From positions 1,302,001 through 1,366,000 of the forward strand of contig NZ_CP114413.1 in the NCBI RefSeq assembly GCF_027270315.1: a DNA stretch of 64,000 bases, in the 5' to 3' direction. The notes under the pieces are model-generated. The model ran no database searches. It was not told the DNA's origin and saw only the letters and a list, made by a program, of their open reading frames with translations. Position numbers and translations under genes: made by a program. This document shows, one piece after another, positions 17,742 through 25,331 of the stretch. Every line of letters starts with the position of its first letter. The stretch's first letter is position 1. This stretch comes from Streptomyces cinnabarinus (GTDB taxonomy: Bacteria; Actinomycetota; Actinomycetes; Streptomycetales; Streptomycetaceae).

Positions 17742-18974
17742 GTGACAGAGCGTCAGAGACGGTTCACGGCAGGCAGAAGGGCACTCACCCTTCTCACCGC
17801 ACTCGGCTCGCTGGCCGGTACCGCCCTGGTGGGGGCGGCACCGGCCAGCGGCGTTCCCGGCGGCCGGATCGCGCCGGGCGTGGTCTACGAGCAGTTCGAC
17901 ATCCAGGGAACCCAGGGCACCGCCCACGGCCACCTGCTGCGCGTCGACCTGACCAACCCGCACGTCACCCTGGATCTGCTGTACCCGGGGAAGGTGGCCG
18001 CGCGGGACACCGTGTCCCGGCTGGCCGACGCGCGGGGCGCGGTGGCCGGGGTGAACGGCGACTTCTTCAACATCACCGAGACCCAGCACCCGGGCGTCGA
18101 GGTGACCGGCGCGAGCGTGGGACCGGCGGTCGCGAGCGGCCGTACGCTCAAGGCGGCGGTGCCGAACGGTCAGCGGTTCGGGCCCGCGCTGCCGCCCGGC
18201 ACCTCCACCGAGGACGTCCTCGGCATGGGCGTGGACCGGCGGGCCCGGCTGGACGACCTGACGCTGACCGGCTCGGTCCGCACGGCCATCGGGAACTTCG
18301 GGCTCGGCGGGCTCAACCAGTACGCGCTGCCGGTCAACTCCGTCGGGGCGTTCACCGCCGACTGGGGCTCGGTCTCGCGGGTGCGGGCGACCTGCGGCAC
18401 CGACACCGACCGGGCCGCGCCGTGCAGCACGGACACCCATGAGGTGACGGTCAGGGGCGGCCGGGTGGTGGCCACGGCCGACACGCCGGGCCGCGGCGCG
18501 ATCGAGGCCGGGACCACGGTGCTGGTGGGCCGCGAGGCGGGGGCGCAGGAGTTGCGCAAGCTCGTCCCGGGGCAGCCGGTGAAGGTACGGCACCGGCTGG
18601 TGGCGGCAGACTCGAAGATCCCCTACCGGTTCGCGCTCGGCGGGTATCCGGTGCTGGCCGGCGGACAGCCGCTCGCGGGTCTCGACGCCCGGACGGCGGC
18701 GGTGCGCAGCGCCGTGGGCATCGGGGGCGGCGGAAGGCAGGTGCTGCTGTTCTCGCTCGACGGCGGGCCAGCGTACAAGGGGCTGACCATCGCCGAGATC
18801 GCTGACACCATGCGGGAGTTGGGCTCGGTCGACGCCTTCAGCCTGGACGGCGGCGGGTCCTCGACCCTGGTCGCCCGCGCCCCCGGGGCCGCCGGGGTCG
18901 CGGTGCGCAATCATCCCTCGGGCGGTGCGGAACGCGCCGTCCCGAACGGCATCGGGGTGTTCACCACCCCGTGA
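17742..18974 (+). CDS. Secreted phosphodiester glycosidase family protein (NAGPA-like)
   Basis: A 410-residue protein with an N-terminal export signal (RRALTLLTALGSLAGTALVGAAPASG) and a phosphodiester glycosidase domain. Typical motifs are GAVAGVNGDFFNI, GGYPVLAGGQPL, TAAVRSAVGIGGGGRQVLLFSLDG, and the C-terminal DAFSLDGGGSSTLVAR and VPNGIGVF. The family uncovers or cleaves sugar phosphodiesters and is linked to exopolysaccharide or wall-polymer metabolism outside the cell. The GTG start lies just after an inverted repeat whose right arm contains the ribosome site, so translation could be hairpin-controlled. It ends close to a convergent small membrane protein gene. Confidence 0.85.
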   Translation: MTERQRRFTAGRRALTLLTALGSLAGTALVGAAPASGVPGGRIAPGVVYEQFDIQGTQGTAHGHLLRVDLTNPHVTLDLLYPGKVAARDTVSRLADARGAVAGVNGDFFNITETQHPGVEVTGASVGPAVASGRTLKAAVPNGQRFGPALPPGTSTEDVLGMGVDRRARLDDLTLTGSVRTAIGNFGLGGLNQYALPVNSVGAFTADWGSVSRVRATCGTDTDRAAPCSTDTHEVTVRGGRVVATADTPGRGAIEAGTTVLVGREAGAQELRKLVPGQPVKVRHRLVAADSKIPYRFALGGYPVLAGGQPLAGLDARTAAVRSAVGIGGGGRQVLLFSLDGGPAYKGLTIAEIADTMRELGSVDAFSLDGGGSSTLVARAPGAAGVAVRNHPSGGAERAVPNGIGVFTTP

Positions 18975-18992
18975 CGCGGCGCCGCGGCGGTC

Positions 18993-19187
18993 TCACGGTC
19001 TCAGGCTGCTGACGATGTCGGCAGTGGCGGTGAGGCCGCTGTGGATGGTGGGCGCGATGCTCGTGCTCGCCATGTAGAAGCCGAGCAGCGCGCACACCAG
19101 CGCGTGGGAGACCTTCAGGCCGCCGTTGCGCAGGAAGATCACCGCCAGGATCAGAAGCAGCAGCACCACAGAGATGGACACGGCCAT
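18993..19187 (-). CDS. Small conserved membrane protein
   Basis: A 64-residue protein starting at ATG 19187, with a near-perfect ribosome site (GAGGAGG, 6 bases spacing). It has one strong hydrophobic segment near the N-terminus (VSISVVLLLLILAVIFL) and a second weaker one (HALVCALLGFYMASTSIAP), then a polar tail ending SSLRP. The open frame to 19226 adds a basic stretch without a ribosome site. No family recognised; small two-helix proteins of this sort recur in Streptomyces but I cannot assign a role. It stands alone, convergent with the glycosidase gene. Confidence 0.72.
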   Translation of the reverse strand: MAVSISVVLLLLILAVIFLRNGGLKVSHALVCALLGFYMASTSIAPTIHSGLTATADIVSSLRP

Positions 19188-19310
19188 CGTCAACCTCCTC
19201 CGCCACGCCGCACACGTCCGGTTCACGGCGTTCGGCCGTAAGTGTGGCGTAGCGGAGGGTTCGTCCGGGCGGCTGACCTGTCCGCCGAACGTGTGGTGTC
19301 ACGCGGGTTC

Positions 19311-20174
19311 TCAGCCCCGATCGTTGGCCTCCAGGAAGGCTTCGAGGCCCGCGAGGTCGTCGGTGTTGAGGTGGTTGACGTCGGCGGCCACGAGTTCGGT
19401 CCACAGCGCCTCGCGCTCCGGGCCCGGGAGATCGGGGGTGGCCCAGAACCGCACGCGCTGGCCTCGGGAGTGGGCCGCCCGCATGATCGTGTTCAGCTTC
19501 TGCCGCTCGGCGTCGGGGAAGGCGCCGGCACCCCGCCAGGTGAAGTGGTTGGTCCAGTTGTCGCTGATCAGCGGGATGAAGGAGGCGGGGGCCGCGCTGC
19601 CGAGGTCGGCGAGCCGGCCGTCGTAGAAGGCGCGGCGCAGCCGCTGCGCCTCCATCGGCACCCGGGCCGCGCGGTCACCGGAGATCACGGCGGTGACCGG
19701 GCCGGGGTGGACGCGGCCGTGGGCGTAGGTCGTGAACAGGTGCTTGTAGCGCTTGAGATGGCGGTCGAGTTCGAGATACGTCGAGGAGCCCTCGGTCTTG
19801 ATGTCGATGAGCAGTTGCAGGGGCTTGCGGTAACCGCGGTAGACGGAGCCGTGGTTGGCCCTGACGCGGGCGGCGAGCGGGTCGAGGTAGAGAGACTCCA
19901 GGGTGCGCGCCGGGTCGAGGTCCTCCGGGTCGTGGGCGACCAGGAGTTGGTCGCCGACCAGGAAGATGTCGGCCTCCAGGCTGCCGAAGCGGTGGTCGAG
20001 CGCGTCGAGGAGGGGGCGCGGGTGCTCATAGTCGTTGTGGGCGTGGGCGCGCCGGAGCGGGCGGGGACGGTGCTTGTTCTCGGTGGCGAACGCGCTGCCG
20101 ACGGGCGGGGCGAGCACGCCCGCGAGTGCGGCGCCGACCGTGGTGACGGCTCTGCGACGAGTGATGAGCGCCAT
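19311..20174 (-). CDS. Exported GDPD / PI-PLC-like phosphodiesterase
   Basis: About 287 residues from ATG 20174, which has a GGGAGG site. The N-terminus (ALITRRRAVTTVGAALAGVLAPPVGSAFA) is a Tat-like signal, suggesting export of a folded protein. The body carries AHAHNDYEHPRPLLDALDHRFGSLEADI, typical of the PI-PLC/glycerophosphodiester phosphodiesterase superfamily, followed by LLVAHDPEDLDPARTLESLYL and, near the end, VRFWATPDLPG and VNHLNTDDLAGL. Catalysis uses paired histidines and acidic residues with calcium. Likely role is hydrolysis of a phospholipid-derived or other phosphodiester outside the cell; the substrate is not readable. Confidence 0.83.
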   Translation of the reverse strand: MALITRRRAVTTVGAALAGVLAPPVGSAFATENKHRPRPLRRAHAHNDYEHPRPLLDALDHRFGSLEADIFLVGDQLLVAHDPEDLDPARTLESLYLDPLAARVRANHGSVYRGYRKPLQLLIDIKTEGSSTYLELDRHLKRYKHLFTTYAHGRVHPGPVTAVISGDRAARVPMEAQRLRRAFYDGRLADLGSAAPASFIPLISDNWTNHFTWRGAGAFPDAERQKLNTIMRAAHSRGQRVRFWATPDLPGPEREALWTELVAADVNHLNTDDLAGLEAFLEANDRG

Positions 20175-20316
20175 GTTCTGCCTCCCTGTGGGGCCGATCC
20201 GAACCACGTCGATCCGAACCACAGGGAGTATGAGGCGGTCAGGCGCTCAACGAACCGGTACATGCCAGGAGTTGGCCGGACTGCCGCCACCCGTTCACTG
20301 CGTCCGCGCGGCCGCA

Positions 20317-20352
20317 CGGAAAAGCCCGCCCCAGGCGGGGCGGGCTTTTCCG
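20317..20352. terminator. Strong bidirectional hairpin terminator
   Basis: Perfect 16-base arms (CGGAAAAGCCCGCCCC and its complement) around a 4-base loop. The A-run on the left and T-run on the right are within the stem, so it can act on either strand. It lies just downstream of the acyl-CoA dehydrogenase operon (minus strand) and upstream of the GDPD-like gene, so its main job is probably to end the acyl-CoA dehydrogenase transcript. Confidence 0.85.
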
Positions 20353-20370
20353 GGTGAACTCCCGGCTACG

Positions 20371-21453
20371 TCAGGGGGCCTGGAGGTCGACCAGTTCAGC
20401 CAGGGCCGCGCGGTGGGCACCCGCGGTGCCGTAGGCGAGGGAATCCGCCTTGGCGCGCTTCAGGTACAGGTGCACCGGGTGCTCCCAGGTCATGCCGATT
20501 CCGGCGTGCAGCTGCAGCGCCTCCTCGGCGGTGTGCACGGCGACGGGCGCCGCGTAGGACTGGGCCACGGCGACCGCCAGGTCCGCGTCCTCGCCACGTG
20601 CGAGGGCGTCCGCCGCGTTGCGGGCGGCGGCGCGGAGGTTGACGACCTCCAGCCACAGCTGGGCGAGCCGGTGCTTGAGCGCCTGGAAGCCGCCGACGGG
20701 CCGGTTGAACTGCTTGCGCTCCTTCAGGTAGCGCACGGTCTCCGTCAACGTCCATTCGGCGAGGCCGAGCTGCTCGGAGGCCAGCAGTCCGGCACCGGCG
20801 CGCAGAGCCCGCCGTACGGCCGGTTCGGCGTCGCCGAGCAGGCGTCCGGCCGCTCCGTCCAGGGTCACCGTCGCCACGGGCCGGGTCAGGTCCAGGGACA
20901 CCTGCGGGGTGACCGTGACGGCCTCGGCGTCCACGGCGTACAGGCCGCCGTCGTCCGCGGGCACGAGCAGGACGTCGGCGACAGCCGCGTCCGCGATCGC
21001 CGTCAGCTCCCCGTGCAGGGCGCCGTCCTCATGCCGTACGACCTGGTAGGCGGCGCCCGGAGCGATGCTCAGGGCGACCGCGAGGGCGCCGATGCTGCGG
21101 CCGGACGCGAGGTCGGCGAGGAGGTCGTGGGCGTCACAGGCCAGCAGTGCCTCGGTGGCGACCACGGCGCTGGTGAGGTAGGGGACGGGCGCGACCGCGC
21201 GGCCCAATTCCTCCAGCACCACGGCGGCTTCGCGGTGCGTGGCGCCCTGGCCGCCGTGCTCCTCCGGGACCAGGAGGCCCGCGAGGCCCATGCCGTCGGT
21301 GAGCGCCTTCCACGCCTCGCGGTCGTGCGGGGTGTCCGACTCGGTGCGGGCGATGACGCCGGGCGCGTCGCAGTGGTCGGCGAGCAGGTCGCGGACGGCA
21401 GCGCGCAGCGCCTCTTCCTCCTCCGAGTACAGCAGATCGGGCTGTGCGCTCAT
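20371..21453 (-). CDS. Acyl-CoA dehydrogenase subunit, shorter partner
   Basis: A 360-residue acyl-CoA dehydrogenase homologue (LYSEEEEALRAAVRDLLADH; LAGLLVPEEHGGQG; TLTETVRYLKERKQFNRPVGGFQALKHRLAQLW; LQLHAGIGMTWEHPVHLYLKRA). The middle domain lacks the NG-x-K-x-W flavin-site motif present in the adjacent paralogue. ATG 21453 overlaps the upstream gene stop by 4 bases. Such adjacent long/short pairs in actinobacteria are known to form mixed alpha2-beta2 dehydrogenases for steroid or other bulky acyl-CoA side chains; that assembly here is an inference. It is the last gene of a three-gene operon. Confidence 0.88.
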   Translation of the reverse strand: MSAQPDLLYSEEEEALRAAVRDLLADHCDAPGVIARTESDTPHDREAWKALTDGMGLAGLLVPEEHGGQGATHREAAVVLEELGRAVAPVPYLTSAVVATEALLACDAHDLLADLASGRSIGALAVALSIAPGAAYQVVRHEDGALHGELTAIADAAVADVLLVPADDGGLYAVDAEAVTVTPQVSLDLTRPVATVTLDGAAGRLLGDAEPAVRRALRAGAGLLASEQLGLAEWTLTETVRYLKERKQFNRPVGGFQALKHRLAQLWLEVVNLRAAARNAADALARGEDADLAVAVAQSYAAPVAVHTAEEALQLHAGIGMTWEHPVHLYLKRAKADSLAYGTAGAHRAALAELVDLQAP

Positions 21454-22631
21454 CGGGCCAGGTCCTTCCATGCGACGTCCTTGTCGGTGCGCGGCTCGGC
21501 GGGCAGGCCGAGGACCCGCTCGGCGACGATGTTCAGCAGGACCTCACTCGTCCCGCCCTCGATGCTGTTGCCCTTGGAGCGCAAGTAGCGATATCCGGCG
21601 TCGCGTCCGGTGAAGTCCACGAGTTCGGGCCGGCGCATGGTCCAGTCCTCGTACAACAGGCCCTCCTCACCGAGGAGTTCGACCTCAAGGCCGCTGATCT
21701 CCTGGTTGAGGCGCGCGAAGCCGAGCTTCATCCCGGCGCCCTCGGGGCCGGGCTGGCCCGCGACGAGCTGCTGACGCAGCCGTTCGCCGGTGAGCCGGGC
21801 GACCTCCGCCTCGACCCACAACTTCAGCAGCCGCTGGTGCAGTTCGTGCGTACGCAGGTCGGGGCGCTCGCGCCAGGTCTTGGCGACCGGGCCGATCATG
21901 CCGCCCTCGCGGGGCAGCCGCATCCCGCCGATGGCGACGCGTTCGTTGTTCAGCGTGGTCTGCGCGACCTTCCAGCCGTCGCCGACCGCGCCGAGGCGGC
22001 GGGAGTCCGGGATCCGGACGTCGGTGAGGAACACCTCGTTGAACTCGGCCTCGCCGGTGATCTGGCGCAGCGGCCGCACCTCGACGCCCGGGTCGGTCAT
22101 GTCGCAGAGGAAGTAGGTGATGCCGGCGTGCTTGGGCACGTCCGGGTCGGTGCGCGCGATGAGGATCGCCCAGCGGGCGAGATGGGCGCTGGACGTCCAC
22201 ACCTTCTGCCCGTTGACGACCCAGTCGTCGCCCTCACGGACGGCCCGGGTGCCGAGCGCGGCCAGGTCGGACCCGGCGCCGGGCTCGCTGAAGAGCTGGC
22301 ACCAGACCTCCTCACCGGTCCACAGCGGACGCAGGAACGTCCGCTTCTGCTCCTCCGTGCCGAAGGCGAGGATCGTCGGGGCGGCCATGCCGAGGCCGAT
22401 GCCGATCCGTCGCGGGTCGTTGTCGGGGGCGCCCGCGGCCTCCAGCTCGGCGTCCACGACGACCTGGAGGGAGCGCGGCGCGCCGAGGCCGCCGAGGCCC
22501 TCGGGGTAGTGCACCCAGGCGAGTCCGGCGTCGAAGCGGGCCCGGAGGAAGTCCAGGCGGTCGGTGCTGGCGGTCGGGTGCGCGGCCAGGAACTCCTGGG
22601 TGCGGCGGCGCAGTTCGGCGGCGTCGGTCAT
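21450..22631 (-). CDS. Acyl-CoA dehydrogenase subunit, FAD-binding partner
   Basis: A 393-residue acyl-CoA dehydrogenase with the middle-domain signatures FSEPGAGSDLAALGTRA and DDWVVNGQKVWTSSAH, and the C-terminal dimer segment ending GGTSEVLLNIVAERVLGLP. It should oxidise an acyl-CoA to the 2-enoyl-CoA with electrons passed to ETF. It overlaps both neighbours by 4 bases, so the oxidoreductase, this gene and the shorter dehydrogenase are translationally coupled. The combination suggests a dedicated beta-oxidation step for an unusual acyl chain; the substrate is unknown. Confidence 0.9.
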   Translation of the reverse strand: MTDAAELRRRTQEFLAAHPTASTDRLDFLRARFDAGLAWVHYPEGLGGLGAPRSLQVVVDAELEAAGAPDNDPRRIGIGLGMAAPTILAFGTEEQKRTFLRPLWTGEEVWCQLFSEPGAGSDLAALGTRAVREGDDWVVNGQKVWTSSAHLARWAILIARTDPDVPKHAGITYFLCDMTDPGVEVRPLRQITGEAEFNEVFLTDVRIPDSRRLGAVGDGWKVAQTTLNNERVAIGGMRLPREGGMIGPVAKTWRERPDLRTHELHQRLLKLWVEAEVARLTGERLRQQLVAGQPGPEGAGMKLGFARLNQEISGLEVELLGEEGLLYEDWTMRRPELVDFTGRDAGYRYLRSKGNSIEGGTSEVLLNIVAERVLGLPAEPRTDKDVAWKDLAR

Positions 22632-23602
22632 GCCGCTCCCTCCGTTCCCTCGGCCACGACGGCGATCCGGCCGGTGGTGACGCCGTCGCCGACGCGCTGC
22701 ACGGCCGCCGCGGCCTCGGCGAGCGGGACGCGCTCGCTGATCAGCGGCTTGATCGCGCCCCGGGCGGCCAGCTCGGTGAGCTGCTCGTGGCAGTGCTGGA
22801 CCAGCTTGGGGTTCTTGGTGTTGTACAGACCCCAGTGCAGGCCGAGGATCGAGTAGTTCTTCACCAGCGCGTGGTTGAGCCCCGGGCTGGGAATCGTGCC
22901 GCTGGCGAACCCGACGACGACGATCCGGCCCTCGAAGGCGACGACCTTGGTGGACTGCGTGTACGCCTCACCGCCGACGGGGTCGTAGATCACATCGGCG
23001 CCCCGGCCGCCGGTGGCCTCCTTCACGGCGGCCACGACGTCCTCGGCCCGCCGGTCGATCACCACGTCGCAGCCCAGCTCCCGGGCGACGGCGGCCTTCT
23101 CGGCGCCGCCGACGACACCGATGACGGTGGCGCCGGCGGCCTTGCCGAGCTGCACGGCCGCGCTGCCGACCCCTCCGGCGGCAGCGTGGACGAGCAGCGT
23201 CTCCCCCGCTTCGAGCCCGGCCCGGCGGTGCAGTCCGAACCAGCCCGTCTGGTAGCCGATGTGCAGCGCGGCGGCCTCGGCGTCGTCCAGTGAGTCCGGC
23301 GCGGGCAGCAGGGCGGCGGCGTCCGCGACGGCGTACTCCGCGAAACCGCCGTAGGGCAGGGCAGGGTTGGCGAGGACGCGGCGGCCGTCCTCGGTCTCGC
23401 CGCAGATCTCCACGCCCGGGGTGAACGGCAGCGGCGGGCGGACCTGGTAGTGGCCCCGGCACATCAGCACGTCCGGGAAGTTGATGTTCGCGGCGCGCAC
23501 CTTCAGCAGGACCTGGCCGTCACCGGGCGTGGGCCGCTCGACGTCCGCGAGCCGCATCACCTCACTCGGCTCGCCATTCTCGTGCACTTGCCAAGCCTGC
23601 AT
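22628..23602 (-). CDS. Quinone oxidoreductase / zinc-independent MDR family protein
   Basis: A 324-residue medium-chain reductase: N-terminal groES-like domain (PGDGQVLLKVRAANINFPDVLMCRG, FTPGVEICGE) and a Rossmann domain (LVHAAAGGVGSAAVQLGKAAGATVIGVVGG). The structural-zinc cysteines of alcohol dehydrogenases are missing, so it belongs with the quinone oxidoreductase / enoyl reductase group using NADPH. It is the first gene of the acyl-CoA dehydrogenase operon, overlapping the next by 4 bases, with a palindrome 51-62 bases upstream of its start. It may reduce an intermediate of the same acyl-CoA route; this is inference. Confidence 0.86.
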   Translation of the reverse strand: MQAWQVHENGEPSEVMRLADVERPTPGDGQVLLKVRAANINFPDVLMCRGHYQVRPPLPFTPGVEICGETEDGRRVLANPALPYGGFAEYAVADAAALLPAPDSLDDAEAAALHIGYQTGWFGLHRRAGLEAGETLLVHAAAGGVGSAAVQLGKAAGATVIGVVGGAEKAAVARELGCDVVIDRRAEDVVAAVKEATGGRGADVIYDPVGGEAYTQSTKVVAFEGRIVVVGFASGTIPSPGLNHALVKNYSILGLHWGLYNTKNPKLVQHCHEQLTELAARGAIKPLISERVPLAEAAAAVQRVGDGVTTGRIAVVAEGTEGAA

Positions 23603-23652
23603 GCGGTGCCTCCACGGGACTGCGTCGTCTGACCGGGGTCGGTTCGCATACT

Positions 23653-23664
23653 AAGCGGTCGCTT
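23653..23664. promoter_or_regulatory. Palindromic operator candidate upstream of the oxidoreductase/ACAD operon
   Basis: AAGCG-GT-CGCTT, perfect 5-base arms with a 2-base centre, lying 51-62 bases upstream of the oxidoreductase start in a short intergenic gap. Compact palindromes of this sort are common TetR-family operators for acyl-CoA genes in actinobacteria. The cognate regulator is not adjacent: the nearest regulator gene is of XRE type. Confidence 0.45.
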
Positions 23665-23669
23665 GCCGA

Positions 23670-24254
23670 TCAGGGAAGGTCACGCGTCCGGGTCGGCTTC
23701 GCTCGCACGTGCATCCGCTCCCCCTGCGGCCCGAACAGGCTCAGGAACTCCGCGGGACCCTCCCCCGTCGAGCCGAACCAGTGCGGCACCCGGGTGTCGA
23801 ACTCGGCCGCCTCCCCGGCCGTCATCACCACGTCGTGCTCGCCCAGGACCACCCGCAGCCGCCCGGACAGCACATACAGCCACTCGTAGCCCTCATGGGT
23901 GCGCGGATCGGGCTGCTCCTGGCTCTGCGGCACCAGCACCTTGAAGGCCTGGAGGCCGCCGGGCTGCCGGGTGAGCGGCCAGAAGGTACGGCCGTGGCGC
24001 ACCAGGGGTTCGGCCCGCACCCGCGGGTCGCCCACCGGCGGCGCCCCGACCAGCTCGTCCAGCGGCACCTGGTGCGCCTGTGCGATCGGCAGCAGCAGCT
24101 CCAGGCTCGGTTTGCGCAGTCCGGACTCCAGACGCGACAGCGTGCTGACGGAGATGCCGGTCGTCTCGGACAGCGCCGCCAGGGTCACCTCGCGCTCCTT
24201 GCGGAGCCGCCGCAGCCGGGCGCCCACCTCGGCGAGAACGTCTTCGGTACTCAT
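23670..24254 (-). CDS. XRE-family regulator with C-terminal cupin domain
   Basis: About 194 residues. An N-terminal helix-turn-helix (EVGARLRRLRKEREVTLAALSETTGISVSTLSRLESGLRKPS) is followed by a cupin (PRTHEGYEWLYVLSGRLRVVLGEHDVVMTAGEAAEFDTRVPHWF) with cupin-like His and Glu positions, so it probably senses a small molecule. Two ATGs are available (24260 and 24254), neither with a ribosome site; a TTGACA / CAATAT pair upstream places the transcript start at about the second ATG, suggesting a leaderless message. It is divergent from the thioredoxin-reductase-like gene and likely controls it and itself. Confidence 0.87.
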   Translation of the reverse strand: MSTEDVLAEVGARLRRLRKEREVTLAALSETTGISVSTLSRLESGLRKPSLELLLPIAQAHQVPLDELVGAPPVGDPRVRAEPLVRHGRTFWPLTRQPGGLQAFKVLVPQSQEQPDPRTHEGYEWLYVLSGRLRVVLGEHDVVMTAGEAAEFDTRVPHWFGSTGEGPAEFLSLFGPQGERMHVRAKPTRTRDLP

Positions 24255-24258
24255 GGAC

Positions 24259-24289
24259 ATATTGCAGAATCGGCAAAGATGTTTGTCAA
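24259..24289 (-). promoter_or_regulatory. Promoter and operator candidate for the XRE-cupin regulator
   Basis: On the minus strand TTGACA (24289-24284) and CAATAT (24264-24259) are separated by 19 bases. An inverted repeat TTGC-N7-GCAA (24262-24276) covers the -10 and spacer. The arrangement fits an autoregulated leaderless promoter between two divergent genes. The repeat also lies upstream of the flavoprotein start at 24319. Confidence 0.45.
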
Positions 24290-24318
24290 TCCCGCGCCTG
24301 TGGAGCGACCGTGGCGAC

Positions 24319-25236
24319 ATGACCGAGACCTATGAAGTGATCGTGATCGGCGGCGGCGCGGCGGGCCTCTCCGCGGCCCTGGTGCTGGGCCGCGCCCGGC
24401 GCCGGACCCTGGTGGTCGACGCGGGCGAACCCCGCAACGCCCCCTCCGCCCATATGCAGGGCTATCTGTCCCGGGACGGGATGTCACCGGCCGAGTTCCT
24501 GGCGATCGGGCGCGAGGAGATCGCCCGCTACGGCGTCGACCTGGTCCGGGACCGGGCGGTGGACGTCACGAAGGACTCCGACTTCACCGTGGTCCTGGAG
24601 AGCGGGCGGAGTGCGCGGGCCCGGCGCCTGGTGATCGCCACCGGCCTGAGGGACGAGCTGCCGGACGTGCCCGGACTCGCCGAGCGGTTCGGGCGGGACG
24701 CGCTGCACTGTCCGTACTGCCATGGCTGGGAGGTCCGTGACCAGGCGTTCGGCGTCCTCGCGACGAGCCCGCTGAGCGTGCACCAGGCGCTGATGGTGTC
24801 CCAGTGGTCCAAGGACGTGACCCTGTTCCTGCACGAGGTCGACGAGAGCGAGCTGTCCGCCGACGATGTGCGCAGGCTGGGAGTGGCGGGGGTGAAGGTG
24901 GTGCCGGGGGCCGTAGCTGAGGTGCTGGTGGAGGACGACCGGCTGGTCGGTGTGCGGCTTGCGGACGGCTCGGAGCATGCGCGCGAGGCGTTGTTCGTGG
25001 CGCCTCGGGCTGTGCCGCAGACGGCTCTGCTTCAGCGGCTGGGGGCGGAGCTGACGGAGACGCCGTTCGGTGCGTATCCGGTGGTTGAGCCGACGGGGCT
25101 GACGAGTGTGGCTGGGGTGTGGGCGGCGGGGAATGCGATGGGGTTCGCTGAGCAGGTGGTGAATGCGGCGGCCGGTGGGTATCGGGCCGGGGCCACGATC
25201 AACGGGGAGTTGTTGATGGCTGACCTTGACGCGTAG
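24319..25236 (+). CDS. Thioredoxin-reductase-like FAD/NAD(P) oxidoreductase
   Basis: A 305-residue flavoprotein: FAD-binding YEVIVIGGGAAGLSAALVLGRARRRTLVVD, a CPYC redox motif in ALHCPYCHGWEV, and the C-terminal FAD motif GVWAAGNAMGFAEQVVNAAAGG. In true thioredoxin reductases the NADPH domain carries GxGxxA; here the corresponding segment reads FGVLATSPLSVHQALM, so nucleotide binding may differ. The frame opens at 23899 but ATG 24319 fits the family start. It is divergent from the XRE-cupin regulator, the usual arrangement of a redox enzyme with its own controller. The electron partner is unknown. Confidence 0.85.
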   Translation: MTETYEVIVIGGGAAGLSAALVLGRARRRTLVVDAGEPRNAPSAHMQGYLSRDGMSPAEFLAIGREEIARYGVDLVRDRAVDVTKDSDFTVVLESGRSARARRLVIATGLRDELPDVPGLAERFGRDALHCPYCHGWEVRDQAFGVLATSPLSVHQALMVSQWSKDVTLFLHEVDESELSADDVRRLGVAGVKVVPGAVAEVLVEDDRLVGVRLADGSEHAREALFVAPRAVPQTALLQRLGAELTETPFGAYPVVEPTGLTSVAGVWAAGNAMGFAEQVVNAAAGGYRAGATINGELLMADLDA

Positions 25237-25259
25237 AGGGTTCGGGTACGGCGCCGTCG

Positions 25260-25293
25260 TGGCTGGTCGCGCAGTTCCCCGCGCCCCTTGGGG
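25260..25293. repeat. Dispersed intergenic repeat, copy 1
   Basis: GGTCGCGCAGTTCCCCGCGC followed by CCCTTGGGG lies between two genes. Nearly identical elements occur at 29086-29118 and 34085-34119 (core TCGCGCAG-TCCCCGCGCCCCT). All three are in intergenic gaps just after a gene end. The element resembles short GC-rich repeats scattered through Streptomyces chromosomes; function unknown. Confidence 0.65.
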
Positions 25294-25331
25294 AGCTGCC
25301 GAACCGTGGGTTCCGGGGCACCATGGATTGC

